64,000 nt of DNA, from contig BGZK01000723.1 of the NCBI GenBank assembly GCA_005406025.1, forward strand, positions 1 to 64,000, in the 5' to 3' direction. The notes beneath the pieces were generated by a model that saw nothing but the letters and a program-made list of their open reading frames with translations, had not been told where the DNA came from and did no database searches. The stretch comes from Eumeta japonica (Eukaryota; Arthropoda; Insecta; Lepidoptera; Psychidae). Shown here piece by piece: positions 1 to 12,088 of the stretch (its first letter is position 1; the number at the start of each line of letters is the position of its first letter). The position numbers and the translations under genes were made by a program.

Positions 1-185
1 AAAAATGTTTTTGTCGCATATGACCTTTAAAAACAAAAAAGAGCGTATACGAGTACGTGCTAAAATTACGTTACAGTTTTAGGTTTATTCGAAGTTAAAA
101 GCAGTAGGATTTATTAATTTTGAAAAAGATGGAAACTCGTCAAAATTGATATCGTTGTACATTTTATTTTATAGTATTTTTAAGA

Positions 186-490
186 AGCAGATGGAAGCCC
201 CAAGGACTAGGTCGACGCCGTCAATGGGCGCTTACAACTCCAGAGGGGTCACCAGTGCGTTGCCGCCCTTTCGGGTAGGAACACGATATCCGTTGGAGGA
301 GGGAGCGGGCTGATGGAGGGCGGAATTTGAGCCACTGAAACTATCTTTCACGGGGCGGAATACAACAGCGGATGCTGTTGTTTCACGTCTGTATTCCGTG
401 AGAGTGCGGTATCGTCGAGTGGGCCCATCTTTGTGCTGCAGCCAAGATAAGCAAGCGTAGCTCCACTACAATAATATAATAATACTTATT
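186..490 (+). mobile_element. Probable retroelement 3' end (LINE or SINE tail)
   Basis: A GC-richer block in AT-rich DNA that contains GTGCGTTGCCGCCCTTTCGG, close to a motif common in lepidopteran non-LTR retroelement tails. It carries an internal inverted pair (GGGGCGGAATAC and GTATTCCGTG) and ends in an ATAATATAATAATA-type tail near 470-485, as expected for the 3' end of a reverse-transcribed element. No reverse-transcriptase frame lies upstream, so it would be a truncated insertion or a SINE. The family name is not known, and the left boundary is where base composition changes. Confidence 0.45.
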
Positions 491-689
491 TGAATTCCGC
501 TAATATTTGCCACATATACCGCAATAAATACCGCAGAATTTCATTTTAATGAAATTCTGACTGTCTCTTCATGGTACGATTGTACGATAGTAACTTTATA
601 GTTAGTCTCTACTAAAAGAAAAAAAAAATTTTTATTCAATTCGAAGCAGATCGTAAAGAATATTTCTTTGAGTTTCTTGATGGTGTGTT

Positions 690-1075
690 CCGATGTCATC
701 TATACAAATAACTGTAATTGGTCGTTGTTCGTACTTGGAAAATGTTTACGAAAAATTAATATATAAGGTTTTTATACGTACAATACAAGCCAAAACAACC
801 ATTTGTAGAATTTTGTCTGTCTCTCTTGTTTGTTCGCGCGCCATGCAAAAATCATTACTCAAAATGGATGCCTTTGTATTGGCTTAAGGCTCGATTAAAA
901 AAAAATAGGGCATGTTTCATCTCGATGCGCTGTCTAGAAACCGAGTTAACAAAGTCTCTTAAACGGGAAATAATAATTGAAGGTAGAAATATATTTTTGA
1001 GACGAGAAAATTGAGACGGAAATAGGATCAAAATCGAGATCGTGGCGGAATCAGCACCATTGGTGGGTATAAAAT
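690..1075 (+). repeat. Dispersed repeat: TGTCTGT module plus purine-rich tail
   Basis: The first 190 bases (TTCGTACTTGGAAAATGTTT, then TTTTGTCTGTCTCTC, then TTGTTTGTTCGCGCG) closely match the reverse complement of 41195-41420. After a short AT spacer comes a purine-rich stretch with loose GAGACGG, GGATCAAAATCGAGATC words, the same two-part arrangement seen near 52.8 and 59.7 kb. The short open frames here (64 and 62 codons) are by-products: the similarity between the two copies extends as DNA. The repeat type is common in lepidopteran genomes; whether it is a Helitron-like or SINE-like element is not decided by the sequence. Confidence 0.5.
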
Positions 1076-1079
1076 ACGT

Positions 1080-1865
1080 AGGAACTCATTGTGTTTTCAC
1101 GTGGGCGAAATAGCGGACGCAGTACATGGAATGTTTTATTAAAGAAAAAATACTAAGAACGCAACTGAATTACTATAATTTTGTAACTGAGAGTTTGCTT
1201 GAAATTTTAAGGGCTTCTTTATATTCCAATGCCATTGATTGAATTCATTACTGGTGAAAATTTATTTATCTTTTTATCAATTAATGCCTTATGTCCGGAA
1301 TAGTAAATACTGAAAAGATATTCAGCCCTAAAACGCTCCGAAAATAAGCTTTTGATGGGCCGCCTTGAAAGGATCGAATTTTATCAGAACGCCAGTACAT
1401 ATATTTTATTCATAACTTTATTCCTTGGAGGCTGGCAAATGAAAATCTTATGCCAGGCACGTGACTGTACAAAAAGGGGCCTACTATCGAGGCACTCGTT
1501 ACGTGTACTGTGAATTTAGAGTGTTCGATATATTTCATTCTTGGAAAAAAATGCATTCAGTAAGCTATTCGTCATGGTTATCAATAACGAACTCGACATC
1601 AAACAAAACACCTGCTTATTTCAATCAATTCTTTTTCGTTATATTGGAAGGATCTACATGTTTTTAGAATAATTAAAATTACTGTTTTCAATTAGAAATG
1701 ATTCAATGCAACTTTAAAAATCGATCATTAATTTAAGAAGTATGGGACAAAACCAGGAGCAGAAATTAAAACTATTCGCCATTTGTTACGAAAGACTGAT
1801 GTTTTGTATTGCATTTTTTATAGAGGCTTACACCTCTTGAAACACATGCATTTGTGTACTTCCTT
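1080..1865. other. AT-rich spacer, nothing recognised
   Basis: No repeat with a second copy, splice-framed open reading frame or RNA motif was seen. The only open frame (1461-1667, 68 codons) has no recognisable domain. Confidence 0.5.
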
Positions 1866-2245
1866 CAAATGAGGACTTGGAGTTTTGCTCGTCGCGCTGA
1901 ACCGGCGTGGTCGGCGGCGCCTACGGCCTTTGTCACCGACGCAGAGGTCACGTCCGGGACTACTTGGGTGCTGTTTAAACCGTTGAACGGGTGATTTAAG
2001 TAGATATGTATTGGAAAACCGATTGGCCAGTTTGTCCCTAATTACGGTTCAATTATAATATTTTCGATATCATAAGGCGAGGTTTATTCAATACGAGGTT
2101 TATACAATTACTAAACTTAAAACATACGATCCAATAAGTGTCGAATGGAACGAGAATCGGACGCTCGGGTTCTGTCGGGCCGCCCTGATCCCCATCCCGT
2201 CGCCCCGTTCATTTGTAAATAAATAACTCAATAAAAGTTTCAACA
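1866..2245. repeat. GC-rich islands, probably old retroelement fragments
   Basis: Two GC-rich islands (about 1885-1990 and 2150-2205) stand out. The first is open for about 41 codons on each strand: plus from the ATG near 1870, ending at TGA, and minus across the same bases. Open frames on both strands of one GC-rich island suggest composition rather than selection. The second island is followed by AAATAAATAACTCAATAAAAG, a polyadenylation-like tail fitting a retroelement 3' end. No second copy was found in this window. A degenerate host exon is the alternative. Confidence 0.3.
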
Positions 2246-2249
2246 AGTC

Positions 2250-3112
2250 AACGGTTAAATTTCAGTTGTCATTTCGACGTACACACGCGATAGTATTTGT
2301 CACCTTACCATCTGGAGAAGTATTATGATAAACCACCTGAGACTCGGTCGAAACGAATTCGTCCCGAACACCTGAACCATTATGTTCAGGAGTTCGATCG
2401 CTGATAGCGCGCTCCACGAAAAAAGATTAAGTACATGTAGTTCTTTATCAGTAGTAGTACCTGTTTTTCTCACTAACAACGTATTTTATAAATTAATCAC
2501 AATCGTTCCAGTTAAAAAAAAGTATAGCAAAATTTCATAGGCGGCCATTGCATCATTTATTTATTTTATTACTATACAACCCTCAATAGCGTGTCGTCCT
2601 CGGTTTTTGATAAAGATTCTCTCAATAGTTTGTTGTAATTTATAAACATTTATCGGAATAATAGTGTTTATTTGATAGGATCTAAATAAGAATATTTTGA
2701 ATTGATCGGTTTATGAATAATTGACAACCCCAAGTGCGGATATTCGATTTCCAGTAAGCGGGCAACACTGCGCGGCCATTTTGGCGGAAGCAAAGTAACA
2801 CGATAAAGTGTCTCAATAACTGTTATCTGAAGAACGTAATAAAAGCCTGGTAGAACGTATTTGGGACTATAATTTATAATAAACGAGTACCGGTACGTTC
2901 TTACAATTGTTTTTAAATTGGAGTTAGATTTTAGCCAAATAACAATACCATTTCGCTTCCATAATATACCAACCATATCTATGCAAGCAAGAAGTTTTTA
3001 TTCATTTATTTAGTCTCATTTTATTAAAACTTGTACACGCTTCAATTCAACAATTGGTTGTAATATGAAATTGATAACTTAAGCCTGTGTGTGGCGTGTA
3101 TATGTTTATATA
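2250..3112. other. AT-rich spacer, nothing recognised
   Basis: The longest frame (minus, 2668-2976, 102 codons) shows no domain, no signal peptide and no splice context. Otherwise featureless. Confidence 0.45.
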
Positions 3113-4045
3113 TACAGGATGGAATTGATCATACATTTCTTCGCAAATATTCATAGTGTCCTCTTTTCTTAGAACAACTTTATCAAAGCAATTATAACAA
3201 AAATATCTCATTGAAAATATGCATATAAATAGTATAAAATAAAACACAGAAAACCCCTACGAAATGCTTGGTTAGACCGCACACACGCGCTCACGCGCGG
3301 CGCCCGATTACGTGATGAACACTCTACGCGATGTATTATTTTTAAATTTTTTAAAGGATTTATCTAGTCACTTATCTATAAATGACACCTAATGTTGTCG
3401 GTGATATGAGGTAAGGATCGCCGACAGTATTATTAAATTAGTCTTTAATTTTCCTTATGTAAGCAAATTAAACGATAAACATAAATGATAAACGTTACGC
3501 AATATTACTCGCGGACTCGGTTGTTGACTGTCAGGATAAGTTTGACTATACAGTTTTAGAGCCGCAGCGATGTCACCTCTGTAAACTACCCAACAATAAA
3601 TCGTGTTTGCATATTTGACAACAGTGGAAGGCATTGTTATTAAACACTTAATATAAACACACACGATTTTAATTTTAAATATTCAATATTGTAAATGTAA
3701 CATTTTATAATAAAATATCTAAACCTCTAAAGCCCGGTCCGGTCTTCTGTCTGTCTTTATCTCTGCCTATCTCTGGCCGGTCGTCATCCGCGCGCGGACG
3801 TACTAGACACGACTGCCGGCGCCCGCTGCGTGTAAGCCTTGAGTGAGGAGTGGGCCGTTTTGAGTGCGCGCATCGGATCACTAAGAACTAGGGTTTGTAT
3901 TTCGTACGTTTACACTTTTACGTTCTGAGCTATTTTTCTTAGAAATAGCTACTTCAATGATTATGGTTTCTTTGGCAAAATTGTTCTGAAAGAGAAGGAG
4001 ATTATGAATATTTGCGGAAATACGTATCATCGATTCCATACGGTA
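3113..4045. mobile_element. Long-TIR MITE-like element, copy 1
   Basis: A non-coding DNA element bounded by long imperfect terminal inverted repeats. The left end reads TACAGGATGGAATTGATCAT and continues through TTCGCAAATATTCAT; the reverse complement of the right end repeats this order, including CCGCAAATATTCATAATCTC and GCCAAAGAAACCATAATC. Similarity between the arms runs about 120 bp. TA dinucleotides flank both ends (3111-3112, 4046-4047), as expected for Tc1/mariner-type target-site duplications. GC-rich blocks sit inside each arm (about 3275-3310 and 3780-3870). A shorter relative lies at 48543-48932. The middle part may hold a nested insertion, since this copy is more than twice as long. 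No transposase is present. Confidence 0.65.
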
Positions 4046-4047
4046 TA

Positions 4048-4997
4048 TAACTACCTTTGAATTCAAAACACCATTGAATATAAAACAACCATAGTAGTAA
4101 TTTAAAAATAAACGATGGATAATAATTTAAAATTCATTTGAATGTGTCTTCATATAAATACTATATAAATGCTAAATAGTGACTTTTTAATGTAATACAT
4201 ACCTAGAGTTTGTAAGAAGAAATAGATAAGTTCGTAAAAAGGCGTAAAACTTTCCAAGTATCATTATTTATTATGGGTTTTGTTTTTCGGTTCACTTTTA
4301 GAAGTCACCAAAGTTAAAATTGTTTGTATTGATATTAGTAGTTAGTTGTTGCAAAAAATGCTTCTAAGATTTTCTGTATCACATCAGGCATTTCGATATT
4401 TAAGTTTGATTTTTATTGTAAGATTTCAAAAATAATATCGGTAGTATTCGATTGGTGGCATTGGTGGCTTTTGGTGGCTTTTTTTTAGAAATCCGATTTT
4501 GAATCAATGAGAGAATTAAGAGCTCTACCAAATACATTTTATCAAGGCAGAAGTACCATTAGTTTTCGTTTCCTAACGTTATCTATGATACATAAATATT
4601 TTGTCGTATTAAATAACAACATAATAATTTTTCTTCACTATAATTTGGTAATATTCCGATTACCGTCTTCGGTAGAGTTTTCGAGATCATCTTTTTTGTA
4701 GGAATCGTAATAGCGCAAAATACGAATTGTTTAATAAGAATTTACTTCTCACCGATTTTTAATTAATTATACAAAACAGTATCGCACTCGTTTATCAGTC
4801 TTGGCTGGGGATGGACAGCTACAATATGCAAATCTGCCTGTAACATCGATGTATTAATATCTATCTGTAGGAGGAAATAAAGAACTATAATACTGATGAA
4901 CTTTGCCCTTTAAGTGCTGCTTCTTTTATATTTCTTCCACTTTTTCCAATTTAATTGGAACTTTTTGAGTTCTACACCTCAACTATCAGATCAGCTA
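4048..4997. other. AT-rich spacer
   Basis: Nothing recognised apart from a short direct repetition of GGTGGC-containing words near 4453-4480. The 64-codon frame at 4507-4701 has no recognisable content. Confidence 0.45.
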
Positions 4998-5099
4998 TGA
5001 AGTCGTATAAAAAGGGTCGTAAGCGCGATCTTTTAATAATAAGACAGTTGTAGTTATGACTGTTGTATGATATTATCACATTGCTTATATACGACTTCA
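4998..5099. repeat. Short inverted repeat, 12-bp arms
   Basis: TGAAGTCGTATA (4998-5009) is repeated inverted as TATACGACTTCA (5088-5099), enclosing about 78 bp. It may be a tiny MITE remnant or chance. No flanking duplication is clear. Confidence 0.35.
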
Positions 5100-7420
5100 G
5101 TACGACGATTTAACCCTAAAAGGTTACGAAATTATTACCAATTTGTTAGTTGGGATTATATTTGATATACTTCCATACTTTCTGCTTCATATATTTCAAA
5201 TTTATCTCTTGCCCTTATATAATAAAAATTGTTAAGTTTCTTTGTAGATTTCGTCTAATTTTATACTCTTTCCTTTATATGCATATAAATTTCCTCTTAC
5301 AAATGTAATATCAAGGTTTCAGGTCTTGCTTTAAGCCTCTGTCATTTTAGATTACAATTTTCTATGTCATTATCAAACTCAAGTTCTGTTCACTTTATAT
5401 AAATTAATGCATGGGTGGTTAGTTCACTTAGGATAATATCACAATCATCCTTTGAAACGTTATCTACTTACAGTAATTCTACTCACAGACGAAGGTACAT
5501 TTTATGACGTGATGGAAGACTATTAGAGTTGCAAAAATACAACACTTTTGTTGTAATCAAAAATGATTTCCTTTGTGTCGAAATTTGGTTGAAACGGTCG
5601 CATGCAGCCTTGGACGTTTACTGCAAAACGGTCAATGAGCATGTCAAAGGCCTTTTTTTATATCATACATTCTTATAAAATAATTAGTTGTGCATATAAT
5701 AAATGTATTGATCCTCTGAAACAGATTCAATAATTTTATTTCATCTATGGCGTTTCCTTTCTCGTCTGCCCTTACAGTATATTTGTTTAAAAATGCATGT
5801 AAAAGTATTAGCTTATTTATATGATAAATCAAAAATAACAATGAACAGAATTAGAAAGAATTGTAAGATTGAATACATTTTTAAATTATAAAAAATGTTT
5901 TAATTTCTTTAGTAAAGAATAATCTTCTTTTTTGTAGATTTCAATTTTTTATTTAGAGTAAAGTAAAATAATGTAAACATCGTGGACCTATTCGAAAATT
6001 GAATTTATTTTTATTTGTTTGGGGTCAACAAACAGTGACTAATTACATATAACTAATATAAATTTAAAAATATAGTTGTGTTAATTCGATTTTGATTGAA
6101 TACTAAGTCTGTCTTTCCTTGGGCTCTTCTTGCAAAATGAAAGGATTTAGTTGTGAATATTTGGTATATTTATGAATAATTAGATTTTACCTAAGATTTA
6201 ATAAATACATTTTAACTAAGACGTAGTCTTTATACGACAAAAAGCGACAAGCGAACGGCATGCACACTTTTTCGTTACGTATGTAAATGAGTTAATAAAA
6301 TTTCTTGCACAACGATTAGACTGCGCAGACGCCGTGTTGGTATTGTCTTTGGTATTGGATGGCAGATGATGTCATTGGACGGCGATCGTAAACAATATCT
6401 TTAATGTGTCACTAACACCGTTAACCGCAGATACGTATATATGAAGAAATCTTGATAACCGACTGTCTACAGATGAAGAAAAAACAGTAGAGATTTAAAA
6501 TAAAAATTAAGAAACAACTAATATTGTGTAATACAATTTTATTAAGCTTTCTAGTATATATTTTTTAAACTTTCCAATGCGCACAGTTATTAAATCGATC
6601 GAGGCAAAATGTGATTGTATATAAAGTATGAAAGAATAATTTTTGCATTATGCATTGTACAGAGAGTGGTACATCGCGGCTTAAGTTAGTCACAGTTATT
6701 ATTTTTTATAATATTTATTTATTCTTGCATTAAATGCAGAAGTTTCAGTACACAAATCCTATTAATTTGTGCCTTAAAAATTATGTTTAATAATAAGATT
6801 TAGTGATATCCTGAACATTTTTAGACACTTACAGACGAGCAGAACTACTAAAAATTTTAGTAACAACTATCTCAGGTACAATTTCAAAACTAAACATAGT
6901 CATGTCGTAGTACATGTCTACCTTTACTCGAGGTGTGTAAGCACTAAATCTTCTATGTTGTGCAAAATATATAGATAACCAAGCATATTATATTTCCGAA
7001 AGCTTTAATAAACTGCTCTGACTTTGGGTAACTTTCATACAAGAGAAGTCGATGAAACTCATATCTCTCGCTATGAAGTATTTGAGTGCAACTTAGCCGT
7101 CTTGAGTTAACTCAAGTCTGAACAGAGCTTCGTATTGGCGTGACAGACTCCGCGTCAAGGGCGCAGGTTGACCTCGATTACGTGTAATATTTGCTGATGT
7201 GGGGCCGCAGCATAAAAATCAACAGTCAACTGACAGAGCGTTCGCAAATCGTATAGCACCTCTAATATTTGTGAATGTTAGAGGTAGCCTAAATCGAAGT
7301 TTAGTCGAGCATAACATTAAGGACTTTTTGTCCGTTTTTGTTAGAAATTTTGTGTGAATTATTCATAAAGTCTAAGGAAATATTCGCAACAAATAATCTG
7401 TTTTATGATAACAATATTAG
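5100..7420. other. AT-rich spacer, nothing recognised
   Basis: About 2.3 kb of AT-rich sequence. The only local structure noted is a 16-bp palindrome, CTTGAGTTAACTCAAG, near 7112, and modestly GC-richer DNA around 7130-7220. No frame or RNA gene can be supported. Confidence 0.45.
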
Positions 7421-7780
7421 ATGATTTATAACAAAGATCTTAATAACACGTGCCTATTAGATCTCGCGATATCGGCGCAAGATATTTTTGAGTGCCGAGC
7501 GGAGTTTCGTATGTCGGATCAACTAGTCTATTCACAAACAGCTCGAAAACTCGTTTATTCACAGCATACACGTTATCAGTCTCTGAATTGTTCGAGAGCA
7601 CGCTTAAGCGAGACCCAAGTTGCCTGGAAGGGCCGAGTCCCACCAGCCGTGTGTAGGATAGTGAGGAGCGTGGGGAGGAGCGGCGCGGAGAATAATGGTG
7701 ACGCGGGTCGTGAACGGCAATCGGATCCTCCAACTCTTACCCTTATTCTCAGAATCACGACCGCTTGTATAAAGTGTTGA
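7421..7780 (+). other. 119-codon open frame, probably not a gene
   Basis: The longest ATG-started frame in the window. The 3' two thirds are GC-richer than the surroundings, and overlapping frames on the minus strand (7440-7733, 7576-7758, 7604-7801) are open over the same bases, which argues that composition keeps the frames open. The translation holds a short internal duplication (LVYSQ twice, residues about 36 and 45), no domain and no signal peptide. It abuts a degenerate hexamer-repeat tract and may belong to a repeat unit. A lineage-specific gene cannot be excluded. Confidence 0.15.
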
Positions 7781-7884
7781 CGAAAGTCGGGTTAGACTCA
7801 TCTTGACTGAGATTTATAATGCAACTACCAGTATCCGCCCGCTAAGATAGGATGAATTATTTCATTTTGCATATCGACCGATTA

Positions 7885-8225
7885 CAATAGACATGATGCT
7901 GATCGCTATTCCGCTCTAGACTCGATGCCGATTTGTATCACTTTAGATTCCGAATTCGGTCTCGATTCAAACAGCTTCAAATTCTTACCCCGCATTCGAT
8001 CCCGGTATCGCGGTCTCAATTCTGATCTCTTCTTATTCCGGTTCCGGTCACGACCTTGATTCTATTTTGGGTCCCGCCTAATCATGATTACGCCTATTCT
8101 AATTACATCTCGGTCCCGTTCTCGATTTCGAACCCTCCCGGTCTCGGTTTTCGATTCTGCTCATCGTCCCGTCCCCAATTTCAATTTGCTTACCGATCGC
8201 AGCCTCGATTTGAACGAAGCCGGGG
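7885..8225 (-). repeat. Degenerate hexamer-type repeat tract
   Basis: On the plus strand, words such as GGTCTCGATTC, CGATTCGATCCCGG, GGTCCCGTTCTCG and CGGTCTCGGTTTTCG recur every 12-24 bp, giving a loosely periodic pyrimidine-rich tract (purine-rich on the minus strand: GGAACCGGAATC type). The same word set occurs at 23660-23935 and, in opposite sense, at about 980-1050, 52935-53060 and 59885-59985. The 147-codon plus frame across it (8084-8527) is a by-product. It looks like the decayed tandem part of a dispersed element. Confidence 0.5.
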
Positions 8226-8229
8226 CAAA

Positions 8230-9238
8230 ATCTAGTATCAAAATAAAATTTATGCTGTATTATTCAGGGATAGCATTGCTTTCTAAGAGTAAAATAATTT
8301 TCAAAATCTGTAATAACGCAAATAAACATATGGAACCAAAGACAAATACTCTTTTTTTTGATTTGGTCAAGGAGGTTCATATTAATAAAGCAATTCTTAG
8401 AATCGGTTCGGTAGTTCGGTTCAATAGTAGAAATACGCAGACAACGTCAGATGCGAATGGTAGTTTCTTTTTTCAGAAATCTTCCCATTCGCGCGTACAA
8501 CATATCACCAGTTTTATAATAATATAATACGTAAGATATGTATGAATCGTTTAGGCACGAAAAAAACCAATAAAATGCACACTCATTTTTTTATATTAAC
8601 CCCATAACCCCATTCCCCCCTTCTGATTGTGAAACACACACCTCATCACTTTTAGTGTTACCTCACTCCATAAAAAGTTCATACCAATTTAACCCCCCTG
8701 AACTCTGATAAATAGCAAAGTATGCACACATAAACACTACACACACACGCGACTACATGAAAACAAATGAATGTGTTTACTAAAGAGATAAAAAACGTAA
8801 TGCTTGATTTTTTATGGTTATCAAATGATGCTTGGGAATAACATAGAGCCTACATTTTCCGCGATTGCAGGTAGATCATACAGACAGAGATACAGCAGTC
8901 TATCATTTTCTCTTACTGCATACCAATTTTTTATTACGATCGATCAAACCGTTCTTACGTTGTAAAAAAATATACATTCTGACAGATATAAAACAGCCGT
9001 GAATTTTAAAAATGCTAGCATTGGGATCAGTTACTCATAAAACGAATATCTGTTATAAATTTTACAAAGAAAAAAATTGAAGGTACAGGCAACCGCTGCA
9101 GATTTATGCAGTAAGTCCTCTTTACTGTTAAAATTGCAATTTGTGCAAAATGCGGGAACATAACATGAACAATATAAATGTGCCATTGGCGTGTGTTCTT
9201 TTTTCTGATTTATGATAGATATTTAATAAGTTGGATTT
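8230..9238. other. AT-rich spacer
   Basis: C-rich runs near 8600-8625 and 8690-8700 are the only compositional oddity. No gene or known repeat recognised. Confidence 0.45.
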
Positions 9239-9241
9239 CAA

Positions 9242-9525
9242 TTAGGGGCTATCCATCAAATTACGTCACACGTTAGGGAGGGGGGAGGTCAACGAAATGT
9301 GACAACGCGCGACAAGGAGTAGGTCAAAAGCTCTGTGACGTCAAATCCGAAATACGAAAACGAAAAGAGATGTATGTTTTTTGTTTTGTCCAATATGTAA
9401 AGTATTTTGAACAAAACTGTGAAAAACTGCTGTTTTCATTTACATGTGACCACATGTAACAAGCCGAAGGGGGGGGGGGGGTTATAAAAACTTTATAATT
9501 TGTGTGACGTAACTTTAAAACTAAA
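9242..9525. mobile_element. Non-autonomous DNA transposon with TTACGTCACAC ends
   Basis: The left end reads GGGGCTATCCATCAAATTAC then GTCACACGTTAGGG, followed by a G-rich run and GTGACAACGCGCGACAAGG. The right end carries GTGTGACGTAA, the inverse of TTACGTCACAC, next to a 13-G run at 9469-9481. This closely resembles a DNA-transposon end found in many insect genomes (a CCATCCATAAAGTACGTCAC-type terminus beside G- or C-rich runs); the superfamily is not assigned here. TGACGTCA at 9336-9343 belongs to the element. The minus frame at 9324-9596 is incidental. Confidence 0.5.
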
Positions 9526-10304
9526 GTCTCCACCATATAACAGATAATTTCTTTTTTATATTTCCACAATTGTATTTGTTTATAACTCAATAACAATAAT
9601 ATTTCTGTTAAATTATGAATCCGAGCGCCATCTTTATTATAAAAAATGTTATAGACTTGGATGAATTCTCAGAGAATCTGAAAAACGTAACGATTAACGA
9701 AATGAAAATTCACAGTAATGTTTATTGCGTACGTCTTCCGACATAACGGATTTTTCGGGGAAAAGGAAAATTCCACAGTTTGAAAGGGAGCTGCTTTTCA
9801 AATTTTTAAGGAGGAATTATAATGTATATAATAATTCATTCGGATATTTACGAAAATTTTCTATGAGCTTTCAGTAAGTTAGGTTTCCGTTAAGATACAT
9901 GCAATTAGAAAACAGAATAATTTCTCAGAAACATTTTCATGTGGAAACTCCCTTTAAAATCAGCTTTTTTTTGTAATGTAAGTTTCAAGTTAGTCATTTT
10001 AAATTGTTTTCCAATAACTAAATAAGTAATTAAAGCGTATTCTATAACTAATCTAGTCTAACATCAAATGTATAAATATCTACAAAAAACTTATTCTCAC
10101 CCCAATAAATAAATTAGCATTATGATTAAGATAGTGCAGCTTCTGAATTTAGAAGTGTGCAAAAACTGTTAGCTCATGAAATACATACAGGTGAAATATT
10201 TATATATTTAATCGAAAGCACCCCCCCTTCTCCGAACCACCAGAAAGGCGTATGCTCCATGGGCACCCCATAAATTGTTCACGCCTTAGTTTTGAACAGC
10301 GAAA
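9526..10304. other. AT-rich spacer
   Basis: No supported feature. Confidence 0.45.
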
Positions 10305-10402
10305 ATAAAGGTGCGATCGCGGCCATAGATCAGCGCGGGACAAAGCGCGCGGCGACAGCGCCGGCGCGCGTGAGCGGCCCGGCGCGCGTGCGATAGTTTA
10401 AA
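10305..10402. promoter_or_regulatory. CpG-dense island, function unknown
   Basis: About 100 bp in which CG dinucleotides are very frequent (CAGCGCGGGACAAAGCGCG, GCGCCGGCGCGCGTGAGCGG), isolated in AT-rich DNA. Such patches can mark insect promoters or the cores of transposable elements; the GC-rich cores of the MITE at 3.1 and 48.5 kb are similar in composition. No start site, splice donor or frame links it to a gene. Confidence 0.25.
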
Positions 10403-10404
10403 AT

Positions 10405-11980
10405 AATGTGTCCTATCGAATGGTATGTATTGCAGAGTATACGTGGGGCTTAACGGCGTCATATTTATTTAGATCTACGTGGAAAAAATCTCTCATTTTC
10501 TGCTTTCCCGTCGTTGAAAAATTTGAAAATTTTCCCGAAAAAATGTGCAGGTATCGTTTTTAAAAATCGTTTTTGATAAGGGTTAATTTTGCTCACGATT
10601 TTTGAGAGTAGGACATTGATTGGTCGACTGCATTTGAATGATAACAAAAATGAAAATAAAAATAAAAGGTTTTTTACATAACTAAAACTAGTGAATTAAT
10701 CGCTTCCATAAATTATTTTTTTTTAATTTAAAGTTTATTAAAAAAAAATCAAGTCGAACGTTGCAATCGTCAATGAAATCGGTTAAATTGATCGAAAGAT
10801 CTAATAGAGAAAATATTTCAAAAAATTTTTTTTTCTAACTAGTTTCACAGGAATTTATGATTAAAGCCCAGAAAGCTTGAAAATTTTAACTCGATGAGTA
10901 TATTAGATTTTGACCAATTTAAAACTATTTTTTTTTCTAAAATGTTTTTTACTAACTTCCTAAATGATAAAATCTAACAACATCGAAATCAAATTTTAAT
11001 TCTCAATAAACTTCGTCAAATATCGCAAATCCCATCAGACACGATCATTTCAATTGAGAGATATCGTTGAAAGGTAATTTAAAAAACCTTTTCCACAGAT
11101 TACTTTTAAACAAGTCGATTGATTGATTTCGGGTTTACGACATTTGATTATTTTACTGTTTGGATGTCTTATTTATCCATTTTTCCCCTCCACCTCATAA
11201 ATGTTTATGCATGTATGTTTATGAGATTTTCGAGCTCGAAAATAGTGAAAAAGTTTTGGGTTCGATGGGTAAGATTAACCGCTTAATAGGACTCTTCTTA
11301 TTATGCAAAACAAAGAGAGAATAATATATAAATAATTGTACGATGCAGCGATATGTAATTAAATACATAAATTTCATGTTAATTCGTTATGTAAACATTT
11401 AAAATGTTCATGTATGTCTATTTACGGAAACATTGAGTTTGCAAAAGTGTTTCGGGAAGTCATTTTTCAGGTAGTATAAAGGAGGAAATAAAAGTTTTTG
11501 TAAATAGAGCTTTATGTGAGGTAAAATAATAAAGGTTTCCACAGAAAATACATTAAAATAGCGAAAATTCTCAAGCGATACAACATATTTGAAACATATA
11601 GATGTAGTTACCTGATACGTGCAATAATAATTTTACTCTAGGTAATCATTCTAGGTCGTGCTATAGTAATTTTGACACTATAAAGGCAAAAAATGTCGGT
11701 TAGGTCTTTGTACACATTATTAAGAAATGTGGTAGAACCAAATGTGCATGCCTTAAGCGCTCGTGACATACGTATGTTATTTAAATTACAGGTTAATGTA
11801 ATATATGAGCTTTTCACCAAAAATCCTTTTTTAAAGTTCTTCAAAACTTTCCCGAAGTCACTAATTAAAATTATTATATAATAATTTTTGTTAATATAAA
11901 CGTATTACTAATTACATTAAAAATAACTTTGGAATTAATTAAAACGTTTGAAATTAATTAAAAATAAATAAAAAAAAACA
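10405..11980. other. AT-rich spacer
   Basis: Long A and T runs, no supported gene. GCATGCCTTAAGCG near 11747 matches the terminal repeat of the MITE at 12089-12305 and may be a solo end of the same family. Confidence 0.45.
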
Positions 11981-11984
11981 AATT

Positions 11985-12065
11985 CTAGGACAGGTTTGAA
12001 CCGGGGCACCCTGCGCGCGCGACTTAAAGGTAAACAGTTGAACTAAATCGTACAGCTTATTCTCG
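11985..12065 (-). repeat. tRNA-like (SINE-type) segment
   Basis: Read on the minus strand it has a B-box-like GGTTCAAACC about 45 bases after an A-box-like TTTAGTTCAACTGTT, with GCGCGCGCAGGG between and a T-run afterwards (TTTGTTTTTTTTATTTATT). This is the layout of a tRNA-derived SINE head or decayed tRNA. The acceptor and T stems do not pair well, so a working tRNA is unlikely. It lies just left of a MITE, so it may have been carried by a mobile element. Confidence 0.4.
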
Positions 12066-12088
12066 TGCGAAATTAGTTATTTTATTGT

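Noticed and set aside
7421..7780. 119-codon plus frame as a gene
   Set aside because: The opposite strand is equally open over the same GC-rich bases, there is no domain, and it abuts a repeat tract.
8084..8527. 147-codon plus frame
   Set aside because: Half of it is a degenerate hexamer tract that keeps frames open; no domain.
11985..12065. Functional tRNA gene on the minus strand
   Set aside because: A- and B-box-like words exist but acceptor and T stems fail; SINE-like is more likely.
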